Source of the DNA: Megaustenia siamemsis
Lineage: Eukaryota; Mollusca; Gastropoda; Stylommatophora; Ariophantidae
Length of the DNA: 64,000 bases
NCBI GenBank assembly: GCA_032433765.1
Contig: JAVIAB010000051.1
Location: 78,546,244 to 78,610,243, forward strand
Direction of reading: 5' to 3'
Shown: positions 11,356 through 21,139 of the stretch, piece by piece
Layout of the letters: every line of letters begins with the position of its first letter
Position numbering within the stretch: the first letter of the stretch is position 1
The notes under the pieces: model-generated
The model's input: only the letters and a program-made list of their open reading frames with translations
Told to the model about the DNA's origin: nothing
Database searches by the model: none
Position numbers and translations under genes: made by a program

Positions 11356-11914
11356 ATAACCAATAAGATGCTGGAGCTGTAATAGACGTATCTTGCTGTG
11401 TCTGGAAAAGGGAACTGAGAATTTGTAGATTTTCCCAGAATGTAGTGTTGTCTTCATCATTATTAAATCAATTATTGATTCATTGATTAAATAATTATAA
11501 TGTGTGAATAATAGAACACAAAAATACAGACATAACGCATTTAATCTAAAATGTTTTAACAAATTAAACACAAAACTAATTAGAATATGTATAATATAAA
11601 TGAATATGTAAGCTATAAATACGTTTAAAAAAAAAAGAAATGGCTTGAAACAGCAGACCCTAACATTTGGGCCGTGCTGGTTCAAATGTGCAGTGGTAGT
11701 CACGTCACTGCTCGGCCATGAGATAGGGATACTACAGTATTCTAAACTAGTAGTGTATGCATCAAAGCAAATTATTATCCGGCAGGATACAGAAGAGAGT
11801 AATGTAAGGAAACAAATCTACAGATAATGTAATGAACGAAATACATGTTTCATATCAACGTTACAGAATATTGCGATCTATAAGAAATTAACATTAATTC
11901 TGTGGTGATATAAA
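11356..11914. other. Unassigned AT-rich spacer
   Basis: AT-rich, with short frames only (11645-11827 plus, 11350-11703 minus) and no domain. Confidence 0.4.
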
Positions 11915-12185
11915 ACGAAAGAGAGCTCATTTCCAAAATTATGAAGAAACAATCATCATTTTGTGGCCATGCAATGAGAAGGGAACAGCTGGAATATGTT
12001 GTGACAACTGGGAGAATTGAGGGACGAAGAGATAGAGGGAAGTAAAGAGAAAATATGCCATAAAGCTTAAGAGAATGGCATGGCAGAAGGTCAACAACAG
12101 AAATGATAAATAACTGTCGAGATCGAAAGTTGTGGAAAGACATAATCACCAACGTCAGCAGGCATGGTACTTGATGATGATGAAA
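11915..12185 (+). mobile_element. RTE-A 3' fragment (copy A4)
   Basis: This is the last ~85 codons of the RTE-A polymerase (equivalents of RELISNI, FGHAMRREQLEYVVTT, EGRRDRG, TTEMINNCRDRKLW), ending in (TGA)n at 12171-12184. A stop replaces a Gln codon (AAGTAAAGAG in place of AAGCAAAGAG). The GTAC preceding the tail matches the conserved terminus HGT-stop of the family. Confidence 0.85.
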
Positions 12186-12930
12186 TATAAAATGTGTATT
12201 ATTTTAGAATGTCAAATGCAGAAGTGGTGATTCATAACTTTAATGTTTTCTGTCAGAAATCATTGACAGTGAGAGTCTGACAGGAATCATTCATATTTTG
12301 TGTTGATCTATTCCTGACAAATGTATGCCGCTTGTGGGCAGTTAATAAAACAAACATAAAGATCAATAGGCGCCTATGAGATCTTGTTTATAAAAGAATG
12401 TTAAGATGACCAGTTAAAACAACTAATGGTAATAGCGTTCACTGTGCGTTGTTCACTGTGCGTTGTTCACCGCTGTTACAGATTCTTCATTTTCTTCGAG
12501 TTAACATCATGGCACTTCGGGTAACCCATAGCTGCTCAGTTTCAAACAGAAGATGGCGAAATGCGAGAACACAACACGGTCCCATTAGCTCGCAGGATGT
12601 GTACACGTCTGCCTGCCTTTATCAATTGTTATTTATACAGGCTCCGCTGCTTCATCAATAGAATCTCAAAATACAATCGTTGATGGCCTTCAAGACATCG
12701 TTCTCATGTAGGCATGTTATCTGTACCTTATATATTCCTGAGGCCAAGCTAAGAGCTCTTCCTTTTTTCATAAACCGCAACATGGCATGGACCACTGTTT
12801 GTATTTCCAGATGTGAGACTTCCATCCAAGCAGGCCGAATATATCGTTTCTAGACTTTCGATGATGGACTGAAAGTCATCTACGACAGTCGGTTCATTCA
12901 GTCATGTCTTAGAAAGCAATTTAACGACTG
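12186..12930. other. Unassigned spacer
   Basis: No supported gene. A frame at 12449-12661 (plus, 70 codons) has no recognisable feature. Confidence 0.4.
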
Positions 12931-13137
12931 CAGCAAAACACAACACAACGAGCCTTCAACAAACGTTGTGAGAACACCAGACCCAAGGATCGACCACGAA
13001 AAAGATGGGTCGATGGAATATTAGAAGCACTAGGAAACATAACAGCAGCAGAGGCGAACAGAAGAGCAAAAGACCGCAAATTATATCTCCCCTCGACGCT
13101 GAAAGGCAAATGAGGAAGGAAAGAAGAAGAAGAAGCA
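12931..13137 (+). mobile_element. RTE-C 3' fragment (copy C1)
   Basis: The plus strand encodes the C-terminal RTE-C signature: an NTTQRAFNKRCENTRPK-like stretch, GRPRKRWVDGILEALGN, an ITAAEANRRAKDRKL stretch and LPSTLKGK-stop. It ends in an (AAG)n tail at about 13121-13136. The tail type distinguishes this lineage from RTE-A/B. It is heavily 5'-truncated. Confidence 0.88.
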
Positions 13138-13560
13138 ACTGTTTCACTCTTCATTCTCACAGCAGAGAGGTGAATGTATTGTGTTTTCTCAGTGTAGTTA
13201 GTATTCAGGGCTCCAGCTGGAAGACACGAGTTTTGGTCTTCCATGTTTGGGTATACCCCAACAAATACAGCACCAGCAATTGCACTTCTCGTGTTGCTGA
13301 TCCGTCAGTGTGTATCAAGATCCATGCTTCTCTAGAGTAGATTTCTTCAAACATGCGTTTTGTTATCTTTTTGTAGAGGGTTTAGTTCTCCCACAGAGTC
13401 AGTGGTTAAATTTAGTCTTAAACTGCGGAGTCAGGAAACCAAAGCCATCAGGATCTCGCCAGTAACACGTTGGCTTGGTAGTCAAGTGAACATGGGCTCG
13501 ATCGCAGTTTCACATTCTCCGGATGAAATAAAATGTGTATCTTGTCAATGAATGGAAGAT
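13138..13560. other. Unassigned spacer
   Basis: A frame at 13005-13340 (plus) is mostly out of phase with RTE-C. A weak tRNA-like segment (GGCTTGGTAGTCAAGTG, then GGGCTCGATCGCAG) at 13471-13512 could be a SINE head, with no second copy seen. Confidence 0.35.
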
Positions 13561-13568
13561 AACAAAGA

Positions 13569-14085
13569 CGAGAAAGGACACTCATCTCTTACATCAAATT
13601 GATGTGATTCAGTTTAACAGCGTGAAAGGACACTCCTCTCTTACATCAAATTGATGTGATTCAGTTTAACAGCGTGAAAGGACACTCCTCTCTTACATCA
13701 AATTGATGTGATTCAGTTTAACAGCGAGAAAGGACACTCCTCTCTTACATCAAATTGATGTGATTCAGTTTAACAGCGAGAAAGGACACTCCTCTCTTAC
13801 ATCAAATTGATGTGATTCAGTTTAACAGCGAGAAAGGACACTCCTCTCTCACATCAAGTTGATGTGATTCAGTTTAACAGCGAGAAAGGACACTCCTCTC
13901 TTACATCAAATTGATGTGATTCAGTTTAACAGCGAGAAAGGACACTCCTCTCTCACATCAAGTTGATGTGATTCAGTTTAACAGCGAGAAAGGACACTCC
14001 TCTCTCACATCAAGTTGATGTGATTCAGTTTAACAGCGAGAAAGGACACTCCTCTCTTACATCAAATTGATGTGTTTCACTTTGA
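13569..14085. repeat. 52-bp tandem array with internal palindrome (TR5)
   Basis: About ten copies of a 52-bp unit (core CAGCGAGAAAGGACACTCCT). Every unit contains ACATCAAATTGATGT, an inverted repeat with 7-bp arms around a single A; in variants it reads ACATCAAGTTGATGT, which keeps the arms. The units are nearly identical, which implies recent amplification or homogenisation. Confidence 0.95.
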
Positions 14086-14094
14086 CAAAGTTTA

Positions 14095-14190
14095 ATAATG
14101 CCCCTCCTCTAGGACATGATCAAAATCTTACCCTTTCTGACCAATGATCTGGTACCCATTTTCATCAGCTGGGTTGACTGGCGGGGACGA
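14095..14190 (-). mobile_element. SINE fragment, family Q (copy Q2)
   Basis: The segment CTGGTACCCATTTTCATCAG, followed by CTGGGTTGACTGGCGGGG, matches 48729-48768, the body of the family-Q tRNA-derived SINE. Only the body survives; the tRNA-like head is absent. Confidence 0.5.
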
Positions 14191-15240
14191 GCTAGCTTCC
14201 AACACTATAGTCCGTTCCAAAACTCGTATCCCTTTTCAAAATGCTATAACATAATAACTGTTTGGGTTTAATTGTTGGAATTCAGTAAAGATAAACCGTT
14301 TATTGTCATTACACTATTTTTTTTAATTCATCGAAAACTAATAGATGGTATTACTTTTGTCTTATTGGCTGTATATAAAAACAAATACACATAATTATAC
14401 TAGTCAAAAAGAATATTTACTATTTCTACTGGTCGACATTACACGCTAAATTTTTAATTAAAAAATAAGAAAAAAATAATTTGTGCGGATTTATCGCACA
14501 GGTTTGTGGGGAACTAACCACATCACGATTTATTAAATGTTGCCTGTGTGTTCTGATTTAATTTCCAAGGCGTAGAAAAAGTCGTGGACTGTGAACATTT
14601 TGCAATGAGTATTAAGATGAAATTCGTTATACTTCAAAACATCACGATGAAGATTTACCAATATTTCGACAGAGAGAGAGAGAGAGAGTAAACTGGAATT
14701 CTTTATCGTCCTTTATCAATCCTAGAGAAGAGAACAATGCATATTTTATGTTACACATAATTTGTGTAATAAAATATCATTTTATCGCTGGGTCCAATAA
14801 TGCGGATATTTATGTCAAAGGAATACCGAGGAAGGAAGTATTAGATGTATTTTGATAAAAACATTGAAAAGCAGACACAACGAACAAAGATATTTCATAT
14901 AGACAAGTTAATACAAAAGGATATGAGATGTCAGAGATGTTTGATATTACCACATTACCATTCACACTTAAACCTAACATAACTAGTTTGGGCAAAAATC
15001 AAAGGACAAGTAACAGCTGAAAATATTTTAAAAAATCAAATTTTATGCGATGTTAAGATACTTACAAATCACGCCCTTTCAAAAATTACTGGGCAAAATG
15101 TGAGGACCATGTCTTTTATGGAAGATGTATATTGGAAGATGGATGGTTTGTGGTTTGTTCAGCCGAAAGCAGTAATCAACCTGCTAGACTCGTCTTATTC
15201 TGAATGACAATCGTTACTCTGAAGAAGTCTGTCGCGAAAT
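14188..15240 (+). repeat. Interspersed repeat M, copy 1
   Basis: From GAGCTAG...CTATAGTCCGT rightward to at least 14880, this segment is homologous by eye (roughly 70-75% with indels) to the reverse complement of 18395-19023. Shared landmarks in order are TTTAATTGTTG, AACAAATACACATAAT, TTCTACTGGTC, GATGAAGATTTA, GAGAACAATG-like, TTATCGCTGGGTCCA and GAGGAAGGAAGTATT. The 3' part to 15240 has no partner here and ends in a CTGAAGAAG...CGAAAT motif. Both copies retain coding-like resemblance, with stops. Confidence 0.7.
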
Positions 15241-15477
15241 AAATTTTCTTCCCAGCATGTTGACATAAAATGTAAAGCAGGTACTTTTCATGACCATTCA
15301 AATAATGAAGGAGGTTTTACTTCAATACTATATACAAGCAATTCAAGACAAGAAACATTCAAAATTATTTCAACTCTTACTATTTACTTGATTCCTTGAT
15401 GACATCGATAATTGTTTCATAAAGCCATGTAGCCTACAGACGAAACCAAATAAATATAATTCAGTTAATATTTGTAA
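15241..15477. other. Unassigned AT-rich spacer
   Basis: No feature was recognised. Confidence 0.35.
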
Positions 15478-16750
15478 TCATCATCATCATGTACCGGGCC
15501 TGCTGGCGTAGGTGATCATGGCTCTCCACAACTTTCGATCACGACAGTTATTTATCATTTCTGTTGTTGATCTTCTGTCAGGCCATTCTCTTAAGCGGTC
15601 TGGTATATTTTCTCTTTGCTTCGCTCTATTTCTTCGCCCCTCAATTTTCCTAGTTGTTACAATATATTCCAGCTGTTCTCTTCTCATTACATGGCCAAAA
15701 AATAATGATTGTTTGTTCCTAATATTGGAATTTAACTCTCTTTTTGCTCTGGCCTCTTTCAGAATGTTTTCATTACTCTTTTTAGCTGTCCATGGTATTC
15801 TCTAAATCTTCTGTAAAACCACATTTCTACAGACTTTAGTGATTTTCCTGTCTGTTGTCCCATTGTCCATGATTCACATCCATATGTTAAGACTGGCTCT
15901 ACATAACATTTAAGAACTCTTTTTCTTCTTTCTATGTCAAAAATGGATTACATAGTATCTTCCTCATTTTTTGGAAAGCTGCTTTTGCCTGAGCCATTCT
16001 GCATCTCACCTATGTTGTACATCTTCCATCTGAGGTTAACAAAGTTCCCAAATATTTAAATTCATTTACCTGTTTTAATATTGTTCCACCTGTCTTTATT
16101 TTGCACTTGTCTTTTCTTTTTTGTTACCATTACTTCTGTCTTTCTGCTATTTAGGATTCGTCTTTTATTCTTGCTTTTTTCACTATAATGTCTAACATTT
16201 CTTGTAACTCATTTTCACTCTTAGCGATTAGGACTGTATCAGCATGCCTTATATTATTTATATTATGACCTCCTATTGTTATTTCAGCCATGTCCCTTAT
16301 GGATCTTAAAATAATCTCACTATAAATATTAAACAATTCTGGTGACAGCACACAATCTGGCCTAACACCCAGTATTATTTGTTGAAAAATTCCCAATTGG
16401 TTTCTAGTTCTTATGGCCGCTGTTTGTTGCCAGTACATGTTCTTTATTATTCTTAGATCTTAGATCTTTGCTGTCTACGTTAATGTTTTCTAAAATTTTT
16501 ATTATTTCTTGGTGCTTTACTTTGTCAAATGCTTTGGTATAATCTATGAAGCATAGGTATAGATCTGTTTTCACCTCTATGGCACTTTCTACTAAAGATC
16601 TTATGATGTTTATGGCATTGCTTGTTCCTTTATCTCTAACAAAAACCACACTGTTCATCGCTAATTTCTCGATTAATTTTGTTCCGCACTCTTCGCATGA
16701 TGATTCTTAGTAATATCTTAGTCATGTGACTCATAAGGCTTAATGCCACT
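15478..16750 (-). mobile_element. RTE-A retrotransposon with partial RT domain (copy A5)
   Basis: On the minus strand this ~1.27 kb copy runs from the reverse-transcriptase fingers/palm to the 3' end. In order it shows a MRRVRNKI-like segment, EQCGFVRDKGTSNAI, LCFIDYTKAFDKV (RT block with catalytic Asp), [14 protein letters not shown] (normally GVRQGCVLSP), [14 protein letters not shown] and the C-terminal MLRIPW...CRDRKLW region, then a short (ATG)n tail (CAT repeats at 15479-15490). The catalytic YADD motif is reduced to HAD-T by a 3-bp deletion plus a Y-to-H change (16234-16245). Frameshifts are numerous. It is a dead copy. Confidence 0.9.
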
Positions 16751-17190
16751 GCCATGTGGGTGAGAGTTTTTAGTCAAAGGCTAGCGGAGCCAACAGTAAA
16801 CAAACCGACGGAAGGCAACAGAAAACCACCGTCGTAATTTCTTTGTGCAATCATGAATCGCCACAACAATGGAAATCCCGACAACAACTTTAAGGGGGGT
16901 ATTCCAATGGAAAACCCTCGTTCGGTAGGGGACATCATGTGCAACAGGTGACACTCGATCGTCATCAAGCTACTGTAAGCAAAATAAAGATAAAACAGAC
17001 TCTAATATTTGTAATAGTTTGCCCAAATTTTGATGATCCGCCTATGTTTTATCAAAAGTCAAGAAATTGTTCAGCTTACTGTAAATTCTATTTTTAGGAG
17101 CGCAATAATTATTGCATTGACAAATATCAAAGGAAGTAACCATTTTAAGTAAACTTTATTACATACACTTGAGAAAAAGAGTTCAAGAAA
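16751..17190. other. Unassigned spacer
   Basis: The interval 16770-16980 is GC-richer than its surroundings (for example GGAGCCAACAGTAAAC, CACCGTCGTAATTTC) and may be another interspersed repeat, but no second copy was found. The rest is AT-rich. Confidence 0.35.
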
Positions 17191-17658
17191 AGAGAACAAG
17201 AAAAAATTTCTTCGTTTTTAAATGCTATATAGAACCAGTCTTAACATATGGATGCGGATCATGGACAAAAGGACAACAAACAAGAAATCACTGGAGGCTG
17301 TAGAAAAGTGGTTTTACAGAAGAATGTTGAGAATACCATGGGCAGCTAAGAAGAGTAATGAAAACGTTCTGAAAGAGGCCAAAGCAAAAAGAGAACTAAT
17401 ATCCAATATTAGGAAGAAACAATCATAATTTGTTGCCATGTCATGAGAAGGGAACAGGTTGAATATATTGTAACAACTAGGAAAATTGAGGGACGAAGAG
17501 ATAGAGGGAAGCAAAGGGAGAAAAGAAACCAGACAGCTTATGAGAATGGCTTGGCAGAAGGTCAACAAAATAAATGATAAATAACTGTCAAGATCGAAAG
17601 TTGTGTAGAGACATGATCACCTACGTCAGCAGGCATGGTACTTGACGAGGATGATTAC
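17191..17658 (+). mobile_element. RTE-A 3' fragment (copy A6)
   Basis: The plus strand encodes MLYRTSLN(I), TNKKSLEAVEKWFYRRML, RIPWAAKKSNENVLKEAKA, then a frameshifted tail region equivalent to the MRREQ-EYIVT and EGRRDRGKQ blocks. It ends in a degenerate TGACGAGGATGATT tail. The open segment 17222-17428 is intact for 68 codons but ends at a stop where RTE-A continues with FFGHVMRRE. Confidence 0.87.
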
Positions 17659-17689
17659 CTACATTATTTTAAATTATACATTTGCAACA

Positions 17690-18007
17690 TCATCGACAAT
17701 GTAAGACCACATGCACACAAAAAAAAATAGGAATCCAGCCAGGAGTTTCCGAGATATTTGATGACGTTTGATGGCGTGTGTTTTGGGCGTGACTTCTCGC
17801 AACTAATGTTTCTTCTGCCACCAACCTTCTAAAGGTGAAGTCTACACTCCTCAGTTCTCCGTCATATGGAGATTTTGAAATTGAAATGCCATTGTTTATT
17901 CTCAGCCTAGTGTTCAATTTCCTTAGTGCCACTGCTTCGTTCAGAGCAAACATTCGACAAACTTCTCTTCGTAAAATTGATTGCCCAGTAGGCCCTTCCG
18001 CTTGCAT
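17690..18007 (-). other. 105-codon open frame, unassigned
   Basis: The minus frame (begins MQAEGPTGQSILRRE, contains ALRKLNTRLRINN and FTFRRLVAEETLVARS) is non-repetitive and charged, so it looks more protein-like than most frames here. I recognise no family. It starts about 55 bp downstream (on the minus strand) of an (AT)n tract at 18064-18108. It may be a fragment of a transposable-element protein or chance. Confidence 0.25.
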
Positions 18008-18060
18008 TTGACAGTCATTTTCGCTGTGAGCGGCCGGATCTTGCCAATAAGTTAAGTCTC

Positions 18061-18061
<1 letters not shown>

Positions 18062-18109
<48 letters not shown>
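18062..18109. repeat. (AT)n microsatellite
   Basis: About 23 perfect TA dinucleotides. Confidence 0.95.
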
Positions 18110-18113
<4 letters not shown>

Positions 18114-18124
18114 TTTATATTTCC

Positions 18125-18395
18125 ACTTATTATCTATCCTTCAACAAGTAGCACATTTCTCTCGTTTCATCATTTCACCTCTTATCCCTCTGTTTACTTC
18201 TCCTTGGCTTACCTGTCCCGATCATCCTAGATGTAGCAGAATTTATCTATGTTTCATCGTTTGTTGTTCTCGTTTTCTGAAGAAGGCCGCATGTAAGCCG
18301 AAACGTCAGTATTTTGTTGTGTTCTTTTTGTAAAGCTGTACCTCCATACCTTGTAGGAGTGTACGTTACACCCAAACACTGGCACCTCCTCTACC
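18125..18395 (+). repeat. Interspersed repeat N (copy N1) with GAAACGTC motif
   Basis: This segment matches the reverse complement of 38800-39075. Shared blocks include a TTTCATCATTTCA-like stretch, TTTACTTCTCCT-GGCTTACCTG, CTGAAGAAGG/CTGATGAAGG, GAAACGTCAGTA and GTTGTGTTC-TTTTTGTAAAG. The CTGANGA...GAAAC spacing is reminiscent of a hammerhead core; see findings. It abuts repeat M copy 2. Confidence 0.65.
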
Positions 18396-18571
18396 AGTAG
18401 TTTATCGAAAACGTCAAATACTTCCTTCCTTCCTCGCCGTGTTATAATCCTTGAATATAAATTTCCATATTCATGGACCCAGCGATGGCATGACCGTTTA
18501 CTTAACCACAAAAAATACATTGTTCTTTTCCCGCGGTTTGATATAGAACGACAAAGAATCCCCCCGTTCAC
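18254..18571 (-). pseudogene. 105-codon frame in repeats M/N, unassigned
   Basis: The minus frame contains GNLYSRIITRRGRKEVFDVF and KLLVEEVPVFGCNVHSYK. Repeat M copy 1 carries the eroded equivalent around 14780-14860 (a GIPRKEVLDVF-like reading with stops). Conservation between two copies suggests that the stretch was once coding in a transposable element. I cannot name the domain. Confidence 0.35.
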
Positions 18572-19023
18572 TCGCTCTGTTAAAACATTGATAAATCTTC
18601 AATGTGATAGTTTTAAGAATAACGAATTGTATCTTTAGACTCATTGTAAAATGCTCCCAGTCCAGGACGTTTTACTATACATTTAAAATGATTTAGAACC
18701 TGCAAGTAGTTTTAGCTATTTAGACCGTGTGAAAAATCCGTGCAAATTAAGTTTCATTTTTTTAAAATTACGTGTGTAACGTTGACCAGTAGAAACTAAA
18801 CATTTATTTGACTAATATCATTATGTGTATTTGTTATTATATACCGGAAACAAGACACAATTCAAAAATCCTATTTGTTTCCAATGAATTTTTTTAAAAA
18901 TATATAACGTCATGACAATAAACAGGTATAATCCAACATTTCAACAATTAAAACCAAACGGTTATTAATTTATAGGAATTCGATGTGGTGCATGAGTTTT
19001 GATACGGACTATAGAACCCTAGC
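18396..19023 (-). repeat. Interspersed repeat M, copy 2 (inverted relative to copy 1)
   Basis: This is the reverse-complement partner of 14188-14880. Its outer end (CTATAGTCC near 19005) mirrors the outer end of copy 1, so the two copies form an inverted pair spanning 4.8 kb. No short target duplication was evident at the outer ends. Confidence 0.7.
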
Positions 19024-19039
19024 TCAGATATCATAACGA

Positions 19040-19292
19040 GGCTAAACTATTTGGACAACCATAAGTCCTTCACCTTCGGATGGAAAAGACGTGTACATCC
19101 GTGAAGAGATGGGTACATCCAGAAACGAGAGTCCTAGTGGGCGCATGAGAGGACATAACAACCAATACAGAACTGGAGTCGGCCATTGCTGGACACTGCG
19201 GGACTTGATGAGGGGGAATCTGAGCAACTATGGACATGTTCGGGGTGCAATGATGATGATCATTGATTATTGCAAAACAATAACTCAATAAT
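19040..19292 (+). repeat. Interspersed repeat G (copy G1)
   Basis: Homologous to 20355-20605 (plus) and the reverse complement of 28574-28695. Shared blocks are TTCGGATG, AGAACTGGAGTCG, GCTGGACACTGCGGGA, TATGGACATG, GTGCAATGATGATGA and an AATAACTCAATA terminus. All read as a degenerate peptide with the order RTGV, RWTLRDL. The element ends in a short GATGATGA run followed by a fixed terminal sequence. Confidence 0.7.
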
Positions 19293-19317
19293 TGAGGCAA
19301 AAGTACTTCACACCGCT

Positions 19318-19815
19318 GCATCTTCTTCTTCTTCACTTTCCTTCCTCATTTACCTTTCAGCGTCGAGGGGAGATATAATTTACGGTCTTTTGCTCTTCTG
19401 TTCGCCTCTGCTTCTGTTATGTTTCCTAGTGCTTCTAATATTTCATCGATCCATCTTTTTCGTGGTCGACCCTTGGGTCTGGTGTTCTAACAACGTTTGC
19501 TTTTGGCTCGTTGTGTTGTGTTTTGATCTTTCTGCCTTGTCAAGTGGCCAAACCATTTTATCTGTTGTTTCCTTATATATTCTATGGCGGGTGTTATTCC
19601 TATCTTTTTTCTCAGTTCTTCGTTTCTGATCTTATCTCTCAGACTGTTTCCTGTCATTCGTCTAACACATTTCATCTCAGTAGAGGTTATTTTTCTTATT
19701 GTTCTTGCATCTAGTGTCCAGGTATGACATTGGTAGCACAACTTTGGGATGAAGATTGTATTGTATAGCGCTCGTTTTGCATCTAGAGTTATTTCCTTGT
19801 TGGACATAGTGGTGA
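19318..19815 (-). mobile_element. RTE-C 3' fragment (copy C2)
   Basis: The minus strand encodes SNKEITLDAKRALYNTIF, a CYQCHTWTLDARTIRKI stretch, CVRRMTGNSLRDKIR, EYIRKQQIKWFGHLTRQK and QNTTQRA in one frame (19487-19807), then a frameshift into the terminal GRPRKRW region and an (AAG)n tail (TTC repeats at 19320-19331). This is one of the clearest pieces of the RTE-C thumb and C-terminal domain. Confidence 0.9.
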
Positions 19816-19904
19816 TAACTGTATGTGCTGCAATATACCGCTGAATATTTATGTATAATAAGACTGCGTCGTTTGATACAAAAAAAAGTATTGGATGCTA
19901 CACA

Positions 19905-20150
19905 AGTGTTGGATATTTACGCAACAAGTGATATATGCTGAGTTGGGCTATCTCATTCTGACGTAGTTTTGGATATTTACGCAATAAGTGATGTAATGCT
20001 GTGTTGGCCTATCTCATTCTGACGTGTTCTGGATATTTACGCAATAAGTGATGTAATGCTGTGTTGGCCTATCTCATTCTGACGTGTTCTGGATATTTAC
20101 GCAATAAGTGATGTAATGCTGTGTTGGCCTATCTCATTCTGACGTAGTGT
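19905..20150. repeat. 60-bp tandem array (TR6)
   Basis: Four copies of a 60-bp unit starting GGATATTTACGCAATAAGTG; the two central units are identical and the first is slightly degenerate. Confidence 0.95.
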
Positions 20151-20354
20151 TAGAAGTGGAGGCGAGAACGGAGTGAGGCTTTGTTTAACTTTGAACGTGT
20201 ATCAACTCAGTTGTGAAGCGATGCTAGTCTGGCTAGCCTAGAATATACGCCCCTGACGAAAAAAAGTTACAGATTAAATGTTTCGGGTTGTAGAACAGAA
20301 ATATCAGAATTACGTAGTATCTTGCGAAGCCAGGTCTGGACAATAGTACGGTCC

Positions 20355-20605
20355 TCCGATATGTGGGAAGAGCACAGGACTTTGACAACCATGAGTCCAC
20401 GTCACTACTTCGGATGAAAGCATTAGGAATTACGATGGGCACAGCCAGAAACGAGAAACTTAGTGGGCGTATAAGGAAACTTATCAGCCAACACAGAACT
20501 GGAGTCGTCAGTCGCTGGACGCTGCGGGATTTGCTAAGTAGGGGATCTAAGCACCTATGGACATGCTCGGAGTGCAATGATAATGACCCGCAAATAACTC
20601 AATAA
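20355..20605 (+). repeat. Interspersed repeat G (copy G2)
   Basis: Second copy of repeat G with an 80-codon open frame (20363-20605) containing ARNEKLSGRIRKL, QHRTGVVSRWTLRDLL and CSECNDNDPQITQ. Copy G1 keeps the same reading with substitutions, so the sequence was probably once coding, possibly the C-terminus of a retroelement polymerase ending in a GATGATGA-like tail. Confidence 0.6.
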
Positions 20606-20689
20606 ACCCACCTCCTTCTTCCTAAAAATTGCTGACAACATTAACACATATTGACCCGTGCATCTGATTTCGGTGGGTTAATTAATGTT

Positions 20690-20815
20690 AATGTGGGTTA
20701 ATCGCATCTCTGATTACAACTGTCAGAACATAGGGTAGTGGTTGCAGAAGGTAATGAATCAAACTCGCAGTAGGAAATATTTAAAAAATCAACAAAAATA
20801 CGATTATTTCGTTAA
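20690..20815 (+). repeat. Interspersed repeat K (copy K1)
   Basis: Matches 21962-22105 in the same orientation. Shared blocks are GTTAAT...CGGATCTCTG/CGCATCTCTG, TCAGAACA, TTGCAGAAGGTAATG-ATCA, GCAGTA and GGTTAATAAACA-like. The two copies flank RTE-D copy D1 but lie too far from it to be its target duplication. Confidence 0.6.
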
Positions 20816-21139
20816 TAAACACTAACACAGTAGGAAAAGGGGGGAAAGTAGACCTAAAGGACGAAACATCTACGAAATAGCAGACATAGCGATGAATACA
20901 ATGTAGAAGACAGATCAATGACCCAAACATTGGATACTTATCACCAATGCTGAAAGACAACAAATACAAATGAAAGTAACTCATAAAAATGCAGTACATT
21001 TAAAACACACTAAATAAATAATATTTTTCACACAGGACACACGACCATAACTTTCATATTCATAATACTCTCTTGTATTTTCTTCTTTCTGGTTAACTCT
21101 CAAACTTGACATTTATTTCTACATAATTATAATTTGTTT
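20816..21139. other. Unassigned AT-rich spacer
   Basis: No gene and no repeat partner were recognised. Confidence 0.35.

Noticed and set aside
14188..15240. Intact DNA transposon with terminal inverted repeats
   Set aside because: Arms are ~70-75% similar with indels, no TSD or transposase seen; kept only as a hypothesis in findings.
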